This document shows, one piece after another, positions 59,088 through 64,000 of a stretch of 64,000 nucleotides of DNA. The translations under genes were made by a program, and so were the position numbers. The notes under the pieces were generated by a model. It saw only the letters and a program-made list of their open reading frames with translations, searched no databases and was not told where the DNA came from. The stretch is taken from NCBI GenBank assembly GCA_020632665.1, contig JACKFC010000015.1, forward strand, positions 1-64,000, given 5' to 3'. The number at the start of each line of letters is the position of its first letter. Position 1 is the stretch's first letter. This stretch comes from Deltaproteobacteria bacterium. GTDB lineage: Bacteria; Myxococcota_A; UBA9042.

Positions 59088-60101
59088 ATGGCGGCGTGGC
59101 TGCAGGCGATGGTGGCGAAGTTGCGGGAGGTGGCGGAACGCCGTGCGCCCGTGCTCTCGGCAGCGGTGGCGCGGGCGCTCGAGGTCGAACTCTTCGATCG
59201 TGCCGCGGCGCTGGCGCTCTTCACGATGCTCGCCGCGGTTCCCGGGCTGCTCGGCGCGCTCTCGGTCGCCGGCTTGGTCTTCTCGCGCGTCGGCGAGGTG
59301 GCCGAACTCGCCGGATGGGCGGCGCCAGACGACGCCGCGGCGCGGGCACAGCTGCTGCGGGTGATCCGCGAGGCCCTGCCGGGCGTGACCTGGGACCCCG
59401 CCTCGCTGGCGGACGCGCTGGCGGAGCACCGCACCGCCAACGGCGTGATCGGCACGATCGGCACGCTGATCGTCGGCGCGAACCTGATGGCCCGGCTCGA
59501 CGCGGCGGTGCGCGCCGTCCTCGGCCGGCAACGACGATCGTTCTGGCAGGCGGCCGGCGCGCTCTCGATCGCCTTCGTCGCCGGGGCGCTGATCGCGCTG
59601 CTGCTGACCTTCTTGATGCCGCTGCTGGAGTGGGGCCTGCGGGTGGCGACGGGCGGGCTGGAGGCGCTCGCGTTCGGCTGGATCGACGCCGTCTCGCTCG
59701 CGGTCGCCGCTGGCCAATTGCTGCCGATCGCGGTCGGATTCGCGGTGCTGGTGCGCTGGTCGGCGGGGCGCCGGCGCCTGGGCCGTCGGCGGCTCTGGGG
59801 CGTGGCCATGGTCTTCGGCGCGCTGTGGTTCCTCGGCCAGCGCGCGTTCTCGATCTACGTGCAAGAGATCGCGTTGATGAGCGCCATCTACGGCGCGCTG
59901 ACCGGCGTCGTCGCGTTGATGCTCTGGCTCTACTACGCCACCAGCGCCCTGTTGATGGCCGTCGCCGTGCTCGACGCCTGGGAGCGGCATGCACGCAAAC
60001 GCGGGGACGTTGCCGGGTTCCGGACCCGCCGCTACCCTGCCGCCGCCCGCCGCCGACGTCGCCACCGCGACGTGACCGAGCGGCAAGGGAGGCAGCCTTG
60101 A
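59088..60101 (+). CDS. YihY/BrkB family membrane protein
   Basis: 337 residues with about six transmembrane helices. Characteristic are FTMLAAVPGLLG near residue 45 and the C-terminal GVVALMLWLYYATSALL. Once called ribonuclease BN, the family is of uncertain function and possibly transport. Arg-rich C-terminal tail. The next gene starts at a TTG overlapping this stop (TTGA). Confidence 0.8.
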   Translation: MAAWLQAMVAKLREVAERRAPVLSAAVARALEVELFDRAAALALFTMLAAVPGLLGALSVAGLVFSRVGEVAELAGWAAPDDAAARAQLLRVIREALPGVTWDPASLADALAEHRTANGVIGTIGTLIVGANLMARLDAAVRAVLGRQRRSFWQAAGALSIAFVAGALIALLLTFLMPLLEWGLRVATGGLEALAFGWIDAVSLAVAAGQLLPIAVGFAVLVRWSAGRRRLGRRRLWGVAMVFGALWFLGQRAFSIYVQEIALMSAIYGALTGVVALMLWLYYATSALLMAVAVLDAWERHARKRGDVAGFRTRRYPAAARRRRRHRDVTERQGRQP

Positions 60102-60667
60102 GCGAGACGGCCCGAGCAACCACCGAGGAGAGCGGCAGCCAGCCGTGGCACGACGACGCATCGGGTCGCGACCGCTGGGGCATCCTGCTCGACAAACAAT
60201 ACTTCAACTTCGGTTCGGCCCACTTCCTGATCTTCGCCGACGGCACGCGGGAAGAGCTGCACGGCCACAACTACCGCGCGACGCTCGAGCTCGACGCCGA
60301 CCTCGACGAGGCGTGGCTGGTCGCCGATTTCTTGGTCGTCAAGCCGATCTTTCGCCGGGTCTGCGACAGCCTCGACCACCGCACGCTGCTGCCGCTGCAC
60401 AACCCCCACCTGCGGGTCGAGGTCGGCGAGCGCGAGGTCGTGGCTTGGTACGGCGAGGGCGATCGCTACGTCGTGCCGCTGCGCGACTGCAAGCTGCTCG
60501 AGATCGAGAATACCTCGAGTGAGCTGCTCGCCCGCTGGATCGCCCGGCAATTCCTCGCTGGCTTGCGGGAGGCGCTGCCGGCACTGCCGCTGCGCCGCAT
60601 CGCCGTCTCGGTGCAGGAGTCCCCGGGCCAGAACGCGCGCTACGAGCGCAGCTGGGACGCTCGTTGA
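60098..60667 (+). CDS. 6-pyruvoyl-tetrahydropterin synthase/QueD-like protein
   Basis: 189 residues from a TTG at 60098 (GGGAGG 5 bp upstream). Zinc-binding histidines in FGSAHFLIF and LHGHNYRA, and a catalytic DSLDHRTLL. NTSSELLARWIARQ stands in place of the usual PTxE (the glutamate is kept). Acts on dihydroneopterin triphosphate in pterin or queuosine-precursor synthesis. The central insertion (about 105-135) is longer than in QueD, so the exact product is uncertain. Confidence 0.8.
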   Translation: MSETARATTEESGSQPWHDDASGRDRWGILLDKQYFNFGSAHFLIFADGTREELHGHNYRATLELDADLDEAWLVADFLVVKPIFRRVCDSLDHRTLLPLHNPHLRVEVGEREVVAWYGEGDRYVVPLRDCKLLEIENTSSELLARWIARQFLAGLREALPALPLRRIAVSVQESPGQNARYERSWDAR

Positions 60668-62604
60668 GCCCAGCCACCCGCAACGCCGCCTGGTGGATCG
60701 GCGGCCTCGGCGCCGCCCTGCTGGGGGCGTTCGCCGCGCCCGTTCCTGGCTTTCTCGACGCCGGCGAGTTCATCGCCGCGGCGCGCGAATTGGGCGTCAT
60801 CCATCCGCCCGGCCATTCGGCCTGGCTCTCGCTGGCCGGCCTCGCCGAGTTGCTGCCCTTCGGCCCCGTCTCGGCGCGCGTGGCGTGGCTGAGCGCTGCC
60901 TTCGCCGGCGTCGCTGCGGCGCTCTTGGTGCGCCTCGCCGGGCGCATCTTCTCTGCCCGCGAGCCGGACGCGCTCTCGGTCACCTTCGGCGCGGTCGCCA
61001 CGGGCCTGACCCTGCTCGCCAGCGGCTCGCTGTGGCTGGTCGCGACGCGCGCCGAGGTCTACACGCTGGCGCTGCTGACCAACCTCTGGGCGCTCGATGC
61101 GGCGCTGCGGGCCGGCGACGAAGCCGAGACCGGAGACGCCGGCGCGGCCCCGCGTGCCGCTGTGGAGGTCGCCATCGCCGTGGCGTTGGGCCTGCTGAAC
61201 CACCACTACGTCACGCTCTTCGCCTTGCCCGCCGTGCTCGCCGCAGGATGGCCGGCGCTGCTAGGCCCGGTCGGCAGGCCGCGGACGCTCGCGGTGCTGA
61301 TCGGCGCCGCCGTCTTCCTCGGCCTCGGCTACCTCGCCCTGCCCTTGCGCGCGGCGTCGGAGACGGGCGTCCGCTGGGGCGACCCGCTCAGCCTGCAGGG
61401 GTTGTGGGACCACCTGACGGCGGCGCATTTCCAGCGCTCGGTCACCGAGACCGGCAGCGGCGGCGGGATGGCCACGCTCGACAGCGCGGGCTTGTTGCTC
61501 TTCGGCCTGGTTCGCGAGCTCGGCGTGCCGCTCGGCACGATCGGGCTGGCCGGCGTGGTGTTGCTCGGGCTGCGGCCGAACCGGCGCGCGTTCACCGTGT
61601 GGCTGGCGCTGATCGGCGGGCTCCTCGGCAAGGCGCTGATGCAGGTCGACCTGCGCAACCCCGATGACCACGGCTACGCGCTGCTCGCGGTCGCGGCGAT
61701 CGCGCTGGGTGCCGGCTCATTGACCACGACGGTGGCCGCGGCCCTGCGACGGGCCCACCCGCGCAACGGCTTCCTCGCGGTGGCGACGATGGCGCTGCTC
61801 GTCATCGGCAACGTCGCGACCTTGGTCGCCTCGCCCGACCACGCGCCGTGGCAGCAGCGCGCGCCCGACCGCCTCGACGACGCCTTGCGCGAGCCCACGA
61901 TGCCCGGCGGGCTGCTGCTCTCGACCTACTACGCGACGCACTTCGGTGAGTTGGCCTTCCGCGCCGCGGAGGGCCGGCGCCCCGACCTCTGCGCCACCCA
62001 CCTCTCGCTGCGCAGCGGCGACACCGACGGCGGCCGCGGCTATGCCCGCTACTTCGTGCAGCGCTATCCCGAGTACGCCGCCTTGGCCAAGGGCGCGGTC
62101 GCCAACGGGCGGGCGCCGATCGGCAACGTCCTGCAGGGCGCCGAGCAGCATCGCGTGGTCGCCGAGCTCGACCCGGACAACCAGATCCCACCGGCGTTCT
62201 ACGACGTCGGGCCGGTCGGCCATCGGCTGCTCTCGGATCGCGAGCGACGGCTGGACTACGTCCCCGGCCACCTGCGCGAGAAGGCGAACCGCGGCTGGGA
62301 GGCGCTCTACGGCGTGATCGGCAGCGTCGATCGGCTCGACCACCCGACCCGCGCCTACCTGCTCTGGCAGCATACGTTGGAGACGGCGCACGCGCTGCGT
62401 CGCGGCTGGATCGGCCCGGCCGAGGACGCCCTCGCCCGGGCCAAGGCGATCGCGCCCGCCGACGCAAGCCTCGGCATCCTCGAAGCGCGGCTGGCGAAGC
62501 TGCGGGACGCCTGGAAGCGGGGTGACGCGCGGGCCTACGCAGACCTCTGGCGCGGCTGGGCGAAGCTGGATCTCAGCGCGATGTTGCGTCCGCCGGCACC
62601 GTAG
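60664..62604 (+). CDS. DUF2723 membrane protein (glycosyltransferase-C-like)
   Basis: 646 residues from a TTG overlapping the previous stop by 4 bp. About ten transmembrane helices in the first 400 residues. Hallmarks are LDAGEFIAAARELGVIHPPG (the early acidic residue plus HPPGh motif) and ATRAEVYTLALLTNLW. The C-terminal about 230 residues are soluble. The family resembles GT-C enzymes that use lipid-linked sugars, which suggests a role in surface glycosylation. Ends 32 bp inside the convergent gene. Confidence 0.8.
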   Translation: MSPATRNAAWWIGGLGAALLGAFAAPVPGFLDAGEFIAAARELGVIHPPGHSAWLSLAGLAELLPFGPVSARVAWLSAAFAGVAAALLVRLAGRIFSAREPDALSVTFGAVATGLTLLASGSLWLVATRAEVYTLALLTNLWALDAALRAGDEAETGDAGAAPRAAVEVAIAVALGLLNHHYVTLFALPAVLAAGWPALLGPVGRPRTLAVLIGAAVFLGLGYLALPLRAASETGVRWGDPLSLQGLWDHLTAAHFQRSVTETGSGGGMATLDSAGLLLFGLVRELGVPLGTIGLAGVVLLGLRPNRRAFTVWLALIGGLLGKALMQVDLRNPDDHGYALLAVAAIALGAGSLTTTVAAALRRAHPRNGFLAVATMALLVIGNVATLVASPDHAPWQQRAPDRLDDALREPTMPGGLLLSTYYATHFGELAFRAAEGRRPDLCATHLSLRSGDTDGGRGYARYFVQRYPEYAALAKGAVANGRAPIGNVLQGAEQHRVVAELDPDNQIPPAFYDVGPVGHRLLSDRERRLDYVPGHLREKANRGWEALYGVIGSVDRLDHPTRAYLLWQHTLETAHALRRGWIGPAEDALARAKAIAPADASLGILEARLAKLRDAWKRGDARAYADLWRGWAKLDLSAMLRPPAP

Positions 62605-63952
62605 CGCCGTGGCGCACGACCCAGCCGCGGCTGACTTCGCCGCGGAAGGGCGCGTCGATCACGTCGAAGGCGCGGCCCGGCGGCTCGATCTCGACGAAGA
62701 AGGGCACCGCCCGCGAGAGGGCGTTGAGCGCCGGATCGCCGCCCTCGGGGGCCGGCTCGTCGGGGTCGCCGGCGGCGTCGGGGTCGGTCTCCGAGAGCGC
62801 CAGCAGCGAGAGTCGATAGGCCGACTCCGCCCATGACCGGCCGGGGACGATCTCGCTGAGGCGGAAGGTGCCACCGCCTTCGGCGAGCGCCCCCATATCG
62901 GCGACGAAGGCGTCGAGCGCGGTGAACTCGGGGAGCTCGGGCTCGCCGGGGAGCGCGTCTTCCGGCGCGCCGTCGGTCCAGCCGTAGAGGCTCGGTCCCT
63001 CTTCCCGCTCGGGCGCGTGGACGAGCTCGTATTCGGCTTCGCTGAGCAGGTTGTCGACGATGCCGAAGATGGGCGAGAGCGGCACGGCGACCAGCTCGCC
63101 ACCGAAATCCGCCAGCATGTCGACGTCGCAGCGCATCAGGAATTGCGTCATGTCGACGATCGAGAGGCCCGATTCGCCGAGCGCGACGCGCTTGTCGGCG
63201 AGGTCGCCGAGCGCCCGATACAGCGCCGCGTGCCAGCGATGCAGCTCCGAGAGCTGCTGGCCGACCTGCTGCGCGACGCGGTAGGCCTCGGTCTCGGAGA
63301 GGTCGATCTCCTCGATGGCGACGCGGGCGCGGCGGGCCCAAGCGAGGTTGCGGTCGATGCGCTCGCGGGTCTCGAGGATGCGGACCTCGGAGTGGCTCTC
63401 GAGCGCCGACTCAGCTTCGAGCGCGATGCGGCAGAGGTTGTGCCGCAGGTGGCGCAACGCCGGCGTCGCCTCGGTGCCGAGATCGCGGGAGAGCTGCACG
63501 TTGAGCACGCCGAGCGCGAGGTCGCCCTGGTCGGCGCGGACGTCGAGGACCCGGCGGATGATCGGGAAGAGCGCCTCGCCCCGCTCGGTGAGCCGGTGGT
63601 CGCGGACCTCGAGCTCGAGCCAGCCGGAGCGGCGCAGGTTGCGCAGCACCATCGAGAGGGCCTCGGGCGCCAGCCAGACGAAGTGGCGCAGCAGCGCGTC
63701 CGGCTCCCAGACGGCGCGATCGGATTCGGCGATCTCGGCGAGGACCGCCATCCGCACGACGAAGTCGGCCTCACCGAGGCGGAAGAGCTCGCGCAGCATC
63801 GTGAAGAAGTCGAGGCCGCCGGCCGCGGTCTCGAGCGCCGGGATGTCGCCGGCCGCAAAGCGCGACGAGAGCAACGATTCCAGGGCCCGGGTCGGGCGCT
63901 CTTGGACCTCGTCGGTCTCGGGCAGCAATAGGGCGTGGGCGCTCTGGCTCAT
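62573..63952 (-). CDS. Winged-helix-containing protein of unknown function
   Basis: 459 residues. N-terminal winged-helix-like domain (about 45-135: LLRHFVWLAPEALSMVLRNL, SGWLELEVRDHRLTERGEAL), a helical middle (about 140-300) and an acidic, Pro-containing C-terminal part. The order recalls MukF/JetA-type partners of SMC-like proteins, but no SMC gene is visible and the match is not secure. The last 48 bp of the window hold no other gene. Confidence 0.5.
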   Translation of the reverse strand: MSQSAHALLLPETDEVQERPTRALESLLSSRFAAGDIPALETAAGGLDFFTMLRELFRLGEADFVVRMAVLAEIAESDRAVWEPDALLRHFVWLAPEALSMVLRNLRRSGWLELEVRDHRLTERGEALFPIIRRVLDVRADQGDLALGVLNVQLSRDLGTEATPALRHLRHNLCRIALEAESALESHSEVRILETRERIDRNLAWARRARVAIEEIDLSETEAYRVAQQVGQQLSELHRWHAALYRALGDLADKRVALGESGLSIVDMTQFLMRCDVDMLADFGGELVAVPLSPIFGIVDNLLSEAEYELVHAPEREEGPSLYGWTDGAPEDALPGEPELPEFTALDAFVADMGALAEGGGTFRLSEIVPGRSWAESAYRLSLLALSETDPDAAGDPDEPAPEGGDPALNALSRAVPFFVEIEPPGRAFDVIDAPFRGEVSRGWVVRHGATVPADATSR

Positions 63953-64000
63953 GCGCGGCTGGGTAGCACGAAGGCGAGGACGGGGGAAGGCCGATCGCGC

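Noticed and set aside
60098..60667. queD symbol
   Set aside because: The fold motifs fit, but the long central insertion and lack of queC/queE neighbours leave the exact reaction open.
62573..63952. Wadjet JetA/MukF defence component
   Set aside because: The winged-helix plus helical layout is suggestive, but no SMC-like or topoisomerase-like partner is in view and sequence evidence is weak.

Overview
The window is about 68% GC with dense, tightly spaced genes. It looks like chromosome from a Myxococcota-type ('deltaproteobacterial') bacterium. The evidence is the run of lipoproteins with low-complexity Asp/Thr/Gly linkers and many cysteines, a MopE-like repeat protein, a cytosolic Ser/Thr protein kinase, FHA proteins and a LysM/M74 endopeptidase. 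No rRNA or marker phylogeny is available here, so the phylum is an inference.

Layout. (1) 1-9560: core metabolism and translation genes (biotin carboxylase plus carrier, prmA, rsmE), a murein endopeptidase, an alpha/beta hydrolase, a large lipoprotein with a caspase-like His/Cys pair, and a sugar nucleotidyltransferase. (2) 9569-29371, minus strand: an extracellular contractile injection system (eCIS, phage-tail-like). In transcription order it has a terminator cap, sheath 1, a tail-assembly chaperone, a DUF6760-like protein, sheath 2, tube, a 1357-residue Ala-rich protein, a LysM tube-initiator-like protein, a gpD-type hub/spike, a zinc ribbon, gp25, baseplate J, a PASTA-gpI fusion, a tail-appendage-like protein, an FHA protein and a vWA-FHA membrane protein. 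No AAA+ ATPase or PAAR gene is visible in the cluster. (3) 29464-35635: MopE-like lipoprotein, apt, surE and a Ser/Thr kinase. (4) 35739-51443: a 15.7-kb integrated element bounded by a 26-bp direct repeat and lodged in the 3' end of tRNA-Asp(GTC). (5) 51419-63952: tRNA-Asp, tRNA-Val, lipoproteins, moeA, ndk, sucD, sucC, a YihY family membrane protein, a 6-pyruvoyl-tetrahydropterin-synthase-like enzyme, a DUF2723 membrane protein and a winged-helix-like protein.

The integrated element is the most interesting part. It has a tyrosine integrase, a divergent regulator with a palindromic operator placed on a -35 box, and a winged-helix protein next to an iteron-like repeat region. A small FtsK/HerA (A32)-like packaging ATPase is followed closely by a 373-residue capsid-sized protein. 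After that come about ten small, mostly single-pass membrane proteins, a membrane-anchored GH25 lysozyme and a 48-residue Lys-rich protein. There is no terminase, portal, tape measure or tail gene. Size, gene order and content fit a tailless, membrane-containing provirus of the PRD1/PM2 (double jelly-roll capsid) lineage. The capsid fold itself is inferred from context and is not proven by the sequence. The integrase reading frame runs through the attachment core and stops inside the tRNA anticodon, so excision would give the protein a different C-terminus.

Several TTGAC-type -35 boxes with 16-18 bp spacers and TAnnnT -10 boxes can be read. Some are in the host (for example 6017-6045, 53168-53196, 53238-53267, 56202-56229) and some in the element (45908-45936, 46031-46059, 48325-48353). 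This suggests both use an ordinary sigma-70-like factor.
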